Shown: positions 1-11,009 of the stretch, piece by piece
How positions within the stretch are numbered: position 1 is the first letter of the stretch
How the letters are laid out: each line of letters begins with the position of its first letter
Source of the DNA: Dermatemys mawii
Taxonomy: Eukaryota; Chordata; Testudines; Dermatemydidae
NCBI GenBank assembly: GCA_007922305.1
Contig: ML677348.1
Span: forward strand, 19,142,699-19,206,698
Reading direction: 5' to 3'
Length of the DNA stretch: 64,000 nt
Program-made: the position numbers and the translations under genes
Notes under the pieces: model-generated
What the model was told of the DNA's origin: nothing
Database searches by the model: none
Seen by the model: the letters and a program-made list of their open reading frames with translations, nothing else

Positions 1-343
1 GGCTACAGCAGCCAGTGAAAGCGGTGACTTTTTGGTGGAGACAGATGGCCCTCCTTCCCAGCCCCAGCTCTGGAGCTGCTATGGTGGGGGAGAAAGGGCA
101 CATCCATCGCATTAGACATGTAAGACTACTGATATTAAGATATGAGTTGTGTGCTTTTATTTGTAGAACAAAAAATGTTAATTACTAAGGGGTTTTTTTA
201 TATAGCGTTTTATCCAAAGCGCTTTACAATAGTTAGCTAACAGTACAAACAACATTTGGAAAGATCATTAAGTGATCCGCTGAGATCCTCAGCCATTTCC
301 AAGTGGTCCATAAAAAAAAAAAAAAAAAAAGTTTGGTCTAGAC
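1..343. other. Unassigned left edge
   Basis: No gene is seen. The first ~110 bases are G-rich and resemble dispersed repeat DNA, but I cannot name a family. A run of about 19 A residues (about 312-330) may be a relic retroposon tail; no target duplication is evident. Confidence 0.3.
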
Positions 344-1012
344 CAGTGGTTCTCAATAATTTTTAGGGTGAAAAGCACCCCTGTGCATAGGGCCAGAATA
401 AAGCTTGTGCACTATTTAATTCCTACTTATGCCTTACTATGATGACTTAAGTCTTAAGACTTCGATAGCTCTAAATAAGAGCCCAGTTCACTAATGTTTA
501 GATCATAGGCTTCGACTTCCCCTCTGCCTGATGGGCGCTCAATACCCCCTGCCCTTATCCTGCCTCTGGCCCTGCCCCTGCACTGCCGACATCCCATCCC
601 CATTACACCCCTTCCCAAAAATTCCTGCCCCACCCCACCTTCTCCCACCCCAGTCCTGCCCACTTTCCCCAGTCCCCGCCCCTGCCCTGCCTCTTCCCCT
701 CCTTCTTCCCTGAACATGCCACATCCACACTCCTCCCTCTCCCTCCTGGAAAGTCCTAACTGCTGCCAAACAGCTGTTAGGCCAAGGGGGCAGGAAGCGC
801 TGGAAGGGAGTGGGAGAAGCAGGGATGCAGAATGCTCGAGGCGGGGAGAAGGAGGCAAGAAGAGGGGAGCTTGGCTGCCAGTGGGTGCAGAACACCCGCT
901 CATTTTTCACTCTGGGTGCTCTAGCCCTGGAGCACCCACAGAGTCAGTGCCTATGGTTTAGAACCATGTGGTGTTTGTTTTCCCCAAGAAAACATATTAC
1001 CGAATCTTACTA
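344..1012. repeat. C-rich dispersed repeat with a hAT-like terminus
   Basis: The block begins with cagtggttctcaa at 344, the terminal sequence typical of hAT/Charlie-type non-autonomous elements. It continues into strongly C-rich, purine-poor sequence (about 530-760) and then a G-rich stretch ending near cacccacagagtc. No matching inverted terminus could be fixed on the right, so the boundaries are approximate. Open frames on both strands across 454-961 come from the skewed composition and show no domain. Confidence 0.4.
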
Positions 1013-1580
1013 GCACAAATACTCAGAATGAAATTCACCCTGTGCACCGGAAGCTCCACCCCAAATATGTCTTATGTAATTCAGATTTAAAGCTGTATTT
1101 CAGAGACCCTTAAAACTCCAAGTTCTGGCCTTTCCCCGTACTTTAAGTCCTGTTTTCTTCCTGAACTTATAATGTACCTTTCAGCAATGTTATGAAAGAC
1201 TAATGTGTACACACACAAGTTTGTAGATTACCTGTAATCTAATTTTAATATTGAAAATTTCTACGGTCTTGTTTAATAAAGTTTCAAAAGTGTTAGAACT
1301 ATATCTAGAAGCTGAATTAATCAGCTTAAAGGCTCTTTGGGCCTCTCCTTTCCTCCCACTCCCACCAATAATAATTATGGCATTTCAGCCTATGAAAATA
1401 TTTGGGGAATTGGAAAAAGGAAATGGATCAGCTAGTAGGGAAACTGTTAGGAACTGATCAATTATATGGAGATGTGAACTCTGAAGTCATAAGCACTGAG
1501 GAACATTCTGCTAAAATTAATACCTTCTGAGCGTGGTTAATGTAGAGATGAAGAATAATACATCACTTCATAAGGAATAA
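1013..1580. other. Unassigned AT-rich DNA
   Basis: No gene, RNA or recognisable repeat. The open frame at 1251-1457 has no recognisable domain and is taken as chance. Confidence 0.4.
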
Positions 1581-1670
1581 GGGTTTGATTTTCACAACTG
1601 CTGAGCACATGCTGCTCCCACTGAAGTCATTGGGAGCTGCAGGTGTTCAGCACCTCTGAAAATCAGGCCC
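1581..1670. repeat. Short palindromic repeat (fold-back) 1
   Basis: An imperfect palindrome of about 90 bp. The left part contains gctgagcac and the right part the inverted gttcagcac, around a centre reading ctgaagtcattggg. It ends in gaaaatcaggccc. Similar fold-backs with a ttgacttcaatg-like centre recur in this window at about 9308, 20018, 23346, 41258 and 56955, so this is a dispersed family, probably MITE-like. Confidence 0.55.
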
Positions 1671-1759
1671 TAAAAATTAAAATTAAAAGTATGAGAATTC
1701 TTGGATGATTTGCTGGAGGGACTGATTCAAGAAGTTTTGAAAAGTTTTGAAAATATTTG

Positions 1760-1803
1760 AATAATATTATAAGTTACATTCCCATGTAACTTATAATATT
1801 ATT
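1760..1803. repeat. Perfect 20-bp hairpin
   Basis: Bases 1760-1779 are the exact reverse complement of 1784-1803, with a 4-nt tccc loop. The arms are AT-rich (17 of 20 bases are A or T). Just upstream, agttttgaaa is tandemly duplicated (about 1732-1752). Perfect arms amid degenerate DNA suggest a recent local inverted duplication rather than an old MITE. Confidence 0.9.
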
Positions 1804-3367
1804 AGAGATTCTGGCACCGAGTTCAGAAATGGAGGTCAGCATGGAAATATATTTTTAAGGTTTCAGCCAAAATCCCTTCCTTTATAGTTAAGCAAGACCT
1901 AAATGCAGCGAGGCTCGGACAGAGACAATTTCATCTCCTGACAGAGGTCTACAGTCTGGTTTCCATTCACATAGAAATCTTATTCTGACTGTGGTTAAAC
2001 AAGAAAAGAAAGTGATGTTTCAAAGCAACAGCATTTATTTTTTCCTTGAGGTAGCAAAACTTGCTCATCTTTTGATGACTCCCATTTATACAGTTGAAAA
2101 GCGAATGTATAGACAGGGGAATTATTACTAGAGCTGAGTGCAACTTAGTGGTTTGGGTTTGCAGGAGTTTTGTGTTTGTTAACTTTATGTAGATTTGTTT
2201 TGCTTTGAGTTTTAGGTTCAAACAAAACTCAACTGAACCTAAACAACTGAATTTTGCCTTTTTTCGGGTTTTAAATAGGCATGAGTCAGTTTCAGAGTCC
2301 AGGAGTATTTGAATCTAGGATTTTACTTCAGCCCATTTTAGATATGTCCAGATGTCAAAATCAGGTTCAGACCCAAACTTTCCTGAAACACAGGGGTACA
2401 ATACGTCTGGGTTTTCTGTTGAAGCCATCTCTAGTTAAAAATTATATGAAGCCACCGAACTCCATATTGTTTCTAGAAGAAATTATAAATGAAACCCTCC
2501 CAGATACCCAAAACTTGGCCAAAAATTAATTAGAAAGTCAGTCAAACGTATCTCAAAAGTTAGCATAACCTTACTTAAAACTCAGCTCAGCTAAATCTGG
2601 CTCATGTTTGGCCCAAAGTATGCATAGCTCTATCTATAGGGCCAAATCCATATGGGAATATGTAAGGTGATGTATCTAGAATACCCTCACACATGACTAC
2701 ATATATGTAAAGGAGTCAAGCTATGTGAATGTAATGGAGGATAAAAGTACAACATACCAAAAAGCAAGGAGACTGTATAAAAAGTTTTAATTTAAATTAT
2801 TGAGAGTCCCTTCTTTAACTAATACCTTCTGAGAGTGATTGTTCTTGTCAGTTGCTTTTCTTGCTACTCTGTCCTCTTGGTATCCTAGAATGTAAATTAT
2901 AGCAACTTAGATTCAGTGAGCCAAATTCAGAGTTGATGTGTAAGAGGGGCCAGTAAATTATAGGCTAGGAACTGAATGCGAGTTCAAGGGAATCTAAGTA
3001 AATACTGAAGGAGTAATTTACAACATCTTAGATTCCCACAGGTTATCATCAATTAACTTAAGTTAGTTTCTGAATTTGGCCAAGTGAGTCTATCTACAGC
3101 TTAACAGTTTTTCTCCCAATTGCATCAAAAACATCTGTGTATTATACAGTTACCACTGAGATTACTTTTCAGGAACAGAATTTGATGATAGTTTGTGGTG
3201 CATTTCTTTTCTTTTGCAGGATTTTTTTTTTTTCTAGCTGGGAAATATAGCTCTGCCATAAATTCTGTAAACAAATGTCTCTGAAGCTATTTGTTAGTCA
3301 GCATTTAGAATCAAAGATGGCAATTCATTTAAAAATCTGAAGATGTATAGTTACTGTTTTGGAGTTT
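1804..3367. other. Unassigned AT-rich DNA
   Basis: No coding, RNA or clear repeat signal. The frames at 1967-2221 (minus) and 2281-2529 (plus) show no domain. Confidence 0.4.
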
Positions 3368-3369
3368 AT

Positions 3370-3393
3370 ATACCACACACACACACAAACACA
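3370..3393. repeat. (CA)n microsatellite
   Basis: A short interrupted run of ca dinucleotides. No other signal nearby. Confidence 0.85.
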
Positions 3394-3404
3394 CTACTGA
3401 GGAA

Positions 3405-3605
3405 TTAGAAAGTGAATAGAATAACAGCCTTGCCATTAACTCAGTGGCAGGCCTTGGACAAGTCACACCACCATCATCTCAGTCTTAATTTCACTATAAC
3501 TAAGCCAGCGATAATGATATTTACTGACCTCACAGGATGTTAGTTAATGTTTGTACATTACTTTGAAGATGTAAAGTGCTATACTTGTATTAATATATTA
3601 TTGGC
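3405..3605 (-). repeat. MIR (CORE-SINE) relic, reverse orientation
   Basis: The order of motifs gtggcaggccttggacaag, acctcacaggatgtt and gtaaagtgctata matches the reverse complement of the amniote MIR consensus (cttgcccaaggtc, cctgtgaggt and the gctttac region). It is strongly diverged, as expected for a pre-amniote SINE. The family call is from recalled consensus and not an alignment. Confidence 0.6.
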
Positions 3606-3630
3606 ACACATTTTTAAAAAGAACAATTAT

Positions 3631-3910
3631 ACCTTTTCATAGTTGTTGTTCTTTGAGATCTGTTACCTATGTTCATTACACACGGTATATGTGCACATTC
3701 CATGCACTATAGGGCGACCACACCACACCTGCACCCTGGTGTTCCTTATGCTCCAAATTGAGTGTATAAAAGGGTGAAGTTGCCCCACGCATCCTTCGGT
3801 TCCTTCATACCAGATGATTAGATTATACCATCTGATCCATTGTGGAAGGAGAGTGGGTCATGTAATTGATATATGCAACACATCTTGAAGAACAACAGTT
3901 ATGAGAAGGT
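3631..3910. repeat. Terminal inverted-repeat module of the DIRS-like element
   Basis: Fifty-base arms (3631-3680 and 3861-3910) are complementary at about 78% without gaps. Between them is a TATA-like tataaaagg at 3765-3773, which could mark an old element promoter. The arm motif cttgaagaacaac is repeated, diverged, near 8587. It could instead be a stand-alone fold-back element. Confidence 0.65.
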
Positions 3911-4084
3911 GGTCACTGTTCTTTCTTCAAGTGACTGCATATGTCCATTACATCAACTGATTCCCACGCAGTTTCCTGTGGACGTGAGGCTAGGAGTTTC
4001 ATCAGAAGAAGGGCTGAAGAACTGCTTTCCCCACATTTGCGTCTAAGACCAGATAGCTGTTCTGCAGATGTCCATGACAGGGAT

Positions 4085-4880
4085 ATTACCCACTAATGCC
4101 ATAAAGTCGGTACGTCTACCATACAAAATTATATTGAATTTATAGAAGTCGATTTTCCTGAACAGACTGTATACATTCAATTGTGTGTGTCCCCACTAAA
4201 TGCACTAAATCGGCAGAGTGCATTCACAGTACCAAGGCTACCATCGACTCTCGGAGCGGTGCACTGTGGGTACCTATCCCACAGTTCCCTCAGTCTCTGC
4301 TGCCCATTGGAATTCTGGGTTTAGCTCCCAGTACATGATGGGGCAAAAATATTCTTGTGGGTTTTCCTGGGCGCATCTCACCAGTCGCCCCTCCCTCCAT
4401 GAAAGCAATGGCAGACAATTTTTCGCACTTTTTTTCCCATGCAGACACCATACTGCTTTCAGCAGATGGTGCAGTACGACTGCTTTTGTGCTCTCCTGGT
4501 GCCATGAATCCACTTCGCGGGTCTTCTCATCCTTCTAAATAAATATCTATTCTTGTTGCATCGTGCTCTCCTGCTCTTGCCCCAATAGCAAATTTCTCCT
4601 GGTTGTCTGTCATAGACTCCCTAGACCAGCATCCTTTGTTCCTGGGATGCTGGGCTGGGTTTGTCCCATACCTGCCCTGATGAGGTGTGAACTCTCTGCT
4701 CTTGGAGAGTTTTTGCCTGGGCTTATTTTAAGCCACGAGGATACATTTTCAGCCTCATAACTAATACATGAAGTTATAACCTATAGCTTTACTATAACAT
4801 TACTGTATCAATTACTATAACAACCAGTTTCAGTGTATCACAAGCCTTCTGAAGACACCCAACACGACAAATTTTATACT
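4085..4880. repeat. Unclassified repeats nested in the DIRS-like element
   Basis: This interval breaks the recombinase part of the DIRS-like element. It contains a near-palindrome ctgtggg/cccacag (4264-4270 and 4278-4284) and a stretch around cccattggaattctggg that I associate with dispersed turtle repeats, without a family name. Overlapping frames on both strands (4218-4542) are typical of repeat shadow. No terminal duplications could be fixed. Confidence 0.4.
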
Positions 4881-4898
4881 GGATACCACACAATCAGT

Positions 4899-5180
4899 TT
4901 ATAAAGATGAAGGTGGGGGTGTAGAGTGTTCCCCCAAGGCAAAGAGCATGACAAACAGCACTGCCCATAATACAAAGGTGAAGCACCTCAATTGCAGCTG
5001 CACCTTTATGGAGCAGATTGCAAAACCTGACTCTTTAAATTGTAACAAGTAATCCAAAATCTTTTGAATCATAGAGTTCAAAGGAACTGTCCAGATAGTA
5101 AGGGGAAGCATTTCTCTAAGGTAAGCAGACCTTGTGAATGGTCTCCTACTCTTCAGTAAGACTTCCTGGACTGGTTGCAA
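4899..5180 (-). pseudogene. Tyrosine recombinase fragment (DIRS-like)
   Basis: The frame reads VQEVLLKSRRPFTRSAYL, then QKILDYLLQFKESG and SIKVQLQ. That pattern (VQ-VLL-SRKPSTR-Y, then LDYLL-LK-SGLS-SSIKVHL) is what I expect for the SAM-like N-terminal domain of DIRS tyrosine recombinases, which insert the circular cDNA without a DDE integrase. Only about 90 residues remain. The catalytic domain (R..HxxR..Y) is missing because downstream sequence is replaced by other repeats. It follows the RNase H part in the correct order. Alternative: a chance match. The neighbouring RT and RNase H make this unlikely. Confidence 0.62.
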
Positions 5181-5680
5181 ACAATAAGCTTCCTCTGGGT
5201 TTAGTCATTGAGTAATCCATCTAAGTAGTAACAACTAAAAGTTACAGTGCAACACCTGCCCTTGATTCTGGGATATCAGGTCCTTAACTAAGGGATCCCT
5301 GACAGACAGCCTGCACAGGTCGGAGAACCATGGCTACCTTGCCCAGGCTGGCACAATAAGCATTACTCTTGCTTCAGCTTTCAAATGCATTTGTGAATCT
5401 GTGGCACTGGATGGTAGGCACAGAGCAGGTGTTTGTCCTAGGGAAGGAGAAACACATTCAGAATGGACTCAGGACTGTGGCCTGCCCTTGGACAGAAAAG
5501 GGAGACTATGCTGTTCTGACTGGTTGTAAATAAGTCCATTGATGGGATGACTCCTATTTGAAATATTGATCTTAAAGTGGACATGCTGAGACACATTAAC
5601 TGTCTGAGCTGAACAATCTGCTCAGGTGGTCCACTAAGCCCCGGTAAGTGTGATACTATAAAAGTCAGTGAATTCTATAT

Positions 5681-6304
5681 TTAAAAATTCCGGAGTCTGA
5701 CTGCCTCCTGACAGGCTGTTTGATAGGACGTCACTGTGATGTTGTTGGTAAGAACTTGGATCGTTCTGCCCCTTGTATGAGAAAGAAACCAGTGGCAGGT
5801 TCTGGCAATTGCCTGTAACTTTAAAATGTTTATATGCGGCCTAGTCACCTGGGTGGACCACAAGCCTTGAGCATACAGGTTTCCCCAACTACACATCCCA
5901 CCCCATGGCTGAAGTATCCATTACCAGAGCCATAGAGGGAAAAGATGAGGAAATGGGATCTCCCTGCAAATTTTGTTTTGGTTCATCCACCAATCCAGGG
6001 ACGATAGGACCTTGTCTGGGATGCACACAAATGTCTCCACATGATGAACACAGAATGGTACACTGACTTAAGCCATGTCTGAGATGCCACTTGGCATATC
6101 AGGGGGAAGGGAGTCACATAAGTACATGCTGCCATATGCCCCAGGAACCTGAGGCAATTCCTCACTGAGGTTCAGTGATAAACCTTGAAGGACACACTGA
6201 GATCCCATAAAGCTAGAAACCTCAGCAATAGAGAAAGCTCTGATTAGGATTGAGTCCAGAACTGTCCTGATAAATTCTATTCTCTGGACGGATGTGCAGA
6301 TCAA
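5681..6304 (-). pseudogene. DIRS-like pol: RT C-terminal and RNase H fragments
   Basis: Three overlapping minus-strand frames carry parts of one polyprotein. They read VQRIEFIRTVLDS (6304-6068), FLGHMAACTYVTPF (6165-5983) and QGLWSTQ-HINILKLQAI followed by RGRTIQVLTNNI (5896-5681). The last resembles the RNase H core, where VLTNN stands where VLTDNT would be expected, so a catalytic aspartate looks lost. The LGHMAACTY segment is characteristic of DIRS pol between RT and RNase H. Frame changes between pieces show several indels. No function is expected. Confidence 0.68.
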
Positions 6305-6310
6305 TTTCTC

Positions 6311-6831
6311 TTAGGTCTGGAAGAGAACAAAGCATGAAACTAGGTGGAACATCTGGTGGACACTTCTATCTATCTCTGATGCGAGCAACCCCACACCAGC
6401 CAGTTGGCTGTATAGATGTATCTCGACATCCCAATGGCAGAGAGAGGCTGCTACCATTGCCATGCCTTTGGTGAAAACCCTCACCAAACCCTCACCCAGG
6501 GATGACAGGCTGAAGAAAAGAACTGCAAGCTGGAAGTGCTTTCCTCCCACTACGAACCTTAGAAACTGCTATGGCCAAAGTGGATTTTCACATGGCAAGA
6601 TGCATCCCTGAAGCTGAGGGCAGCATACCAATCTCCCAGATCTAGTGAAAGGATAATAGTTGCAAGGGAAACCAGATGGAACTGTAGCTTCCTGATGTAC
6701 TTGTTCAAGTTCTGAACATTCAAAATGGGTCTTAGACCCTTTCTTACTTTGGGTATTAGGAAGAAGTAGGAGTGGAACCCCAATCCAAAACTGAGGGAGC
6801 ACTTCTGGCTCCCAAATAATGTAGTCTTCAC
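6311..6831 (-). pseudogene. DIRS-like reverse transcriptase fragment
   Basis: The minus strand reads GLRPILNVQNLNKYIRKLQF, then IILSLDLGDWYAALSFRDAS (6831-6559), and after a frameshift FFSLSSLGEGLVRVFTKGMA (6550-6311). These correspond to RT motifs with the family pattern GLRPILDLR-LN, SLDPGDWFAALDLKDAY and LPFGLSSAPRVFTK. The first catalytic motif LDLKDAY has become LSFRDAS, so a metal-binding aspartate is displaced or lost, and the YLDD block is not seen intact. It is preceded on the minus strand by gag-like sequence and followed by RNase H. Clearly a dead copy. Confidence 0.75.
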
Positions 6832-6932
6832 TTCTTGCTTAGTACAGACTCGTTAGAGGGGTCTCTGAAGGGGGACAGGAAAGGTTGGGGGGATTCACAG
6901 GAACAACAGGGTCTATCCTGATTCTACCATGC

Positions 6933-8118
6933 TTAGCACCCACCGAGGGTGAAACTTCGCTCTCTTGGGGGCTGTTTACACAGACCCAGGTATTTTAGCA
7001 CACCACTTGAATATTTCAGTGTATGCAGAGCTTCATTTGTCATAGAGGGAAATAAGGAACAACCCTCAAAGGGAATATCTGCAGTGATCTGTGGTATTTC
7101 TACAAGAATCCTCAACATCTGGATCCATGATGAGCAAAGCATGGTTACTACTGTTGCCATAACCCTGGCAGCTGTATCTGCTGCATCCAAGGAAAGCCAT
7201 AGAGCAGACATTGCAACCTGCTGACCTTCCACCAGGAGAGACTAGAACTCACCCTTGGAGTCCTCTGGTAGTTTGTTCATGAATTTGGCCAACTCATTCC
7301 AATTAGAATAATCATAATGAGCCAAAAGGGCCTGATGATTTATTATATGTAGTTGTAATCCTGCAGTTGGAATAAAATTTTTCTGCCAAAAAGGTACAAT
7401 TTTTTTGCATCTTTGTCTTTGAGAGTCACATTGCTCTACTTTGGCGGCATCTTTCCCTCACTGACACCCCTGCCAGAGAGCCTAGTGTGGCGTGCTAGTT
7501 AAACTTGGTATTTGCATTCCATGTGCTTTGCCACTGACCTGAAGGATGACAAGGGTTCCCATAAAATTTGTATAGGCTGCATAACTGCTTTGTTAATAAG
7601 AAGAGCAATCTACCCTGATGTAGCCAGGTGTAACGTGTCTGAATTTGTGGGGATTTTTATCCACAAGATCTATCTGTATCCTCAGAGATGCACCAAGAAA
7701 GTAGCCAGCCTCAATAATCCCAGCATGGAAACCAGTGTCAAGGGCTCTGGCCTGTTCGAGCCACTAGGATGAGGGTACTAAAGAGTGACAGGCTGAAGGA
7801 CATGGCTTTAGCTTTGGTACCAGGGTGGCTAGTCTCTGCAGTTGAGGAGACTTGCACCAAAGACTCTGATAATGTGGAAGTCCTCATCTTTGACTTTGGA
7901 GGCCAAGAGTGGTCCAAACGCTTGTTCTTCTTTGAGGACTGTCCTGGTAAAAGAACTCTCCTTCTGTCTCTATCCCCAGCTAAGACCAGGGGAGCACTCC
8001 TGGATGGAGAGGAGCTCCATCTGACTGACCAAGGTGATACTGATACCCGATCAAGAACAGCCTCCATGAGGACGTTCTTCTCTCTGCTTCGTAATTCTTG
8101 TCTTGAAGTCCTGACCAA
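6933..8118 (-). pseudogene. DIRS-like gag region, degenerate
   Basis: The minus frame at 7232-6933 contains LDAADTAARVMATVVTM, IPFEGCSLF and LKYSSGVLKYLGL. This resembles the gag/pol junction of DIRS elements (ALDAADTAAR, LPFDG-LF, LK-S-ATLKSLGL). A second frame at 8118-7738 is rich in S, R and K with no fold and probably represents the disordered upstream part. The overlapping plus frame 7769-8212 is its shadow. Stop codons and shifts prevent any product. Identity rests on recalled family patterns and on position next to the RT. Confidence 0.55.
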
Positions 8119-8660
8119 TCAAACACCTGTCCCTGACATGAGCATCACCCAAGCATTTCAGGAAGTGAGTTGCTCACAGGCATCAGTTTATGAAATCCGG
8201 AACAGGGTTTGAAGCCAAGGGACTCTGGCATAGGTTCCCTTGGTGCTGGACAGAGCCTGGTGTTAACTGACTCCTAACTGTGGACAGTCAAAAAACAAAA
8301 GAGAAGAGAAGCAAATCCAAGTACCACTAGCTAACTAACAACAAGAACTAGAACAGAATGGTCACTGAAGGAATGAACAGACAACATAGTTCTACCACAG
8401 ATCATGGACAATAAAAAGGAACTAAAGGATAGGCAAGTGGTTCCACCCCTTTATATGCTCAGCTTGGCATACAAAGAACACCACAGCACAGGTTGGCTGC
8501 CCCTACAGGTACAGCAAGGGAAGACTCTCCAGCACCATAGCACAAGTCATACATGCACACAATGTAATGGACATACACAATCACCTGAAGTACAACCATA
8601 TACACATATGCCTCACAATATGTTAAGAGACCATTACAGTTACAAAGTTAAGCAGTCAAA

Positions 8661-9307
8661 AGTCATGAAATGCCAAAGTTAAGGCTCCACTAACAACCAT
8701 GACTGCCTCCCTCTGCATTAATGTACAGTTTTCAGTTACATGCTATTCTTCCCATAGAGCCTGACCTCCTTCAGCATGCACAGATGATGATGTGCAGTTC
8801 ATGAGGATGAGGGATGCTACTTTCAAATGAACCTATTAAAAGAGAAATGAAAAAGATGGCTGCACACAGTACCATTGCATTTTTAGTGTACTCTATATTA
8901 TTTCATTTTAATTAAGTTTACACTGCCAAGTCAATTTTAGTTTTAATGAATTTCCTTGCAGCCAAATTTAGGTCCCGGTCCTGCTGTGCTCACTTACGCT
9001 CAAACTCCCATCTGACCTCAGGGAGAGATTTGCCTGAGAAAGTGAGTCCCCTATTATTATAGTAAATGTATCCTTTTTTTGAACCCAGCAGTAATATTTT
9101 TTACCATGATTAGCATAAAACAAAACAACTTTTAAATATTATAGAGGCTGAAACTAATCACATGCACTTTGAAGGGCTAAATACTATATATTATATTATA
9201 ATATATATAAATATTATATATATGCGCTCCATAATAGCTATTGGAAGGATTACATGATTGTGAACACTCCTGTTCTTGCTACGCAGTCCATTTCTGAGAA
9301 CATAAGA
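8661..9307. other. Unassigned DNA with an AT-rich tract
   Basis: No gene seen. A tata-rich stretch at about 9181-9226 is low complexity. Confidence 0.5.
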
Positions 9308-9425
9308 CTAAATTCTGTTTTCAGTAACATCGGCGTAAATCCCATGTAATCCTGTTGATTTCAGTTTCTTCAGAGAAGCTACTTCAGATTTACACTGGTG
9401 TAAATCAGATCAGAATTTGTCCCAC
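9308..9425. repeat. Short palindromic repeat 2
   Basis: A fold-back of about 118 bp: ggcgtaaatccca on the left faces tttacactggtgtaaatca on the right around a centre reading gttgatttcag. It belongs with the other palindromic repeats of the window. Confidence 0.5.
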
Positions 9426-9434
9426 TGACTCCAT

Positions 9435-9740
9435 GGGCTTATCTACCCAGAGACATCCACAAAAATTAATCCAAATTAACTAAAGGCATATATCTGAAGT
9501 GGATTAGTTAAACTTCATTGAAGGCCTGTGTGAACATCCTAATTCAGAATTAAAGTGCCCTTAATTCAGTTTAGTTTAATTCACTTTCAAAGTGAATTAA
9601 AAAGTAAACCAAATTAAGGCCACTTTAATTTAGAATAGCATCCACACAGGGATTTAATGCAGTTTAACTAATCTATTTCAAATTCACACTGTTAGTTAAT
9701 TTGAATTAACTAACCTGGATATCCCCATGTAGACACGCCC
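9435..9740. mobile_element. Full-length palindromic MITE
   Basis: A 306-bp element with termini gggcttatctac (9435-9446) and its inverse gtagacacgccc (9729-9740), 10 of 12 matching. Its centre is a perfect 13-bp-arm hairpin (9575-9587 and 9589-9601) around base 9588, which is the midpoint of the termini, so the whole element is one long palindrome. I see no convincing target duplication (flanks ccat and tata), so the superfamily is left open. Confidence 0.7.
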
Positions 9741-11005
9741 TATATATTATTTAAGAGAACTAAAGTACTGAACCTTTAATAAAGATTGACAGAGGTCACC
9801 ACTTTTATAATTCTAAAAAGAATAAGTGTGAGTGTGAGTGAAAGTGGTGAAGGTAAAATAGTAAAATTACAAAATTTTAAAAAACACTCACACATGAAGG
9901 AGACAGCTTTAACTAGGAGTTTGGTTTGCTTCTTTGATCTACATCCTCTCAACTGTGTGGAATTATTCCACAGACTATACAATGATTCTTAGAAATTATT
10001 CCACTCTGAGATGCAGTTTATTTAATACAGGCCAACCTATCCTAGCTATATTTTAAGCAAACATTTCATTCTTCTTTGTCAGAGCCAAATGCTTCAGTTC
10101 TGGGATTTACACTATTTTCCTTTTTCCAGAATGACACCTGCTGGCGGGAGAAGCATGAATGAACTGCAGAGATTTTACAGGGTCAACTACAGCTAACCAA
10201 AAATGTTCTCTTGCTGGCAAAAGACAGTAAATCTCCTGTGCCCCAGCAGGTAAAGTAATGCTGACAATAAACATTCAGAAACTGTGCAGTTTACAGCATA
10301 AAGAAATTGCTGTATATATAATATTGTTATCTAATCTGATTTATCACCCAGCCTATAACTACCAGCCTATTAACACAGAGAGTGTTCCAAAAATGCCATG
10401 AGGCTAGAGATGAGCTATATTAGGGGCCAAACTATAGCTGCTCCAGCATGAGTGTGCCAGATTGAAGTGTTATGGTCACAGCATATACCTGGAGCTAGAA
10501 ACAAATACTCTGTTCCTGAAAGGTTGTGATGTAACATTACTTTACTTCTTAGACTCCAGAAATCTAAGACAAGCTCCAACTATAGCGAGAGACACAGCAG
10601 ACTGCTTCCTAAGGCAGAGAGGCACAACTCAGCCTACCTTACTCCTGACTGGTTGTTTTGCAGACTGTTAAGGAGTCAGAACCAAGATCACATGCTCCCC
10701 TCAAAACTCCCTAATGTGCAAGTATGACCAGGAAACCTCTTAAGATTTAAAGTGACAGTCTGTAATTTTATATATATTTTTCAACACATCACAAAGAGAG
10801 AGAGAGAGAGAGCAGAAATCCCTTTTTAATCCTATGCACCTACACAGAAAGCAGCCATGCTGCTTGGACTCCCTCCTAGTGCTACTACCATCAGGGATCA
10901 ACATCCAAGTGGATGTGTGTTTGGGTAGAGATGTGTGTCCATGGTCCTGCCCCTCTGTGTGCCAACATGCAGCGGGATAGTGCAAACTATGCCTTTTCCA
11001 AGGAT
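9741..11005. other. Unassigned DNA with a (GA)n run
   Basis: No gene is seen. A (ga)n microsatellite lies at about 10794-10813. Frames at 9776-9992, 10462-10671 and 10740-11012 show no domain. Confidence 0.45.
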
Positions 11006-11009
11006 GTAG

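Larger units (their letters stand above)
3631..8660 (-). mobile_element. DIRS-like tyrosine-recombinase retrotransposon, decayed
   Basis: Read on the minus strand from high to low coordinates, fragments follow the DIRS order: gag-like (8118-6933), reverse transcriptase (6831-6311), a region to RNase H (6304-5681), and a tyrosine recombinase N-terminal part (5180-4899). The low-coordinate end carries complex inverted repeats: 3631-3680 is the ungapped reverse complement of 3861-3910 (about 39 of 50 matching). A further related motif is near 3925-3950, and a same-orientation copy of the right arm is near 8563-8597. Inverted and internally complementary repeats are the hallmark of DIRS elements. 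All frames are broken, so it is inactive. Outer limits are approximate and other repeats are nested at 4085-4880. Confidence 0.72.

Noticed and set aside
454..961. Overlapping frames of 149, 123, 81 and 67 codons
   Set aside because: All arise from a C-rich/G-rich strand-skewed repeat; no motif, no splice or promoter support.
344..1012. Complete hAT element
   Set aside because: Only the left terminus is convincing; no inverted partner or octamer duplication was found.
4218..4542. Coding gene from frames on both strands
   Set aside because: Overlapping frames on both strands within a dispersed repeat; no domain.
7769..8212. A 147-codon plus frame
   Set aside because: It is antisense to the DIRS-like gag region and carries no recognisable domain.
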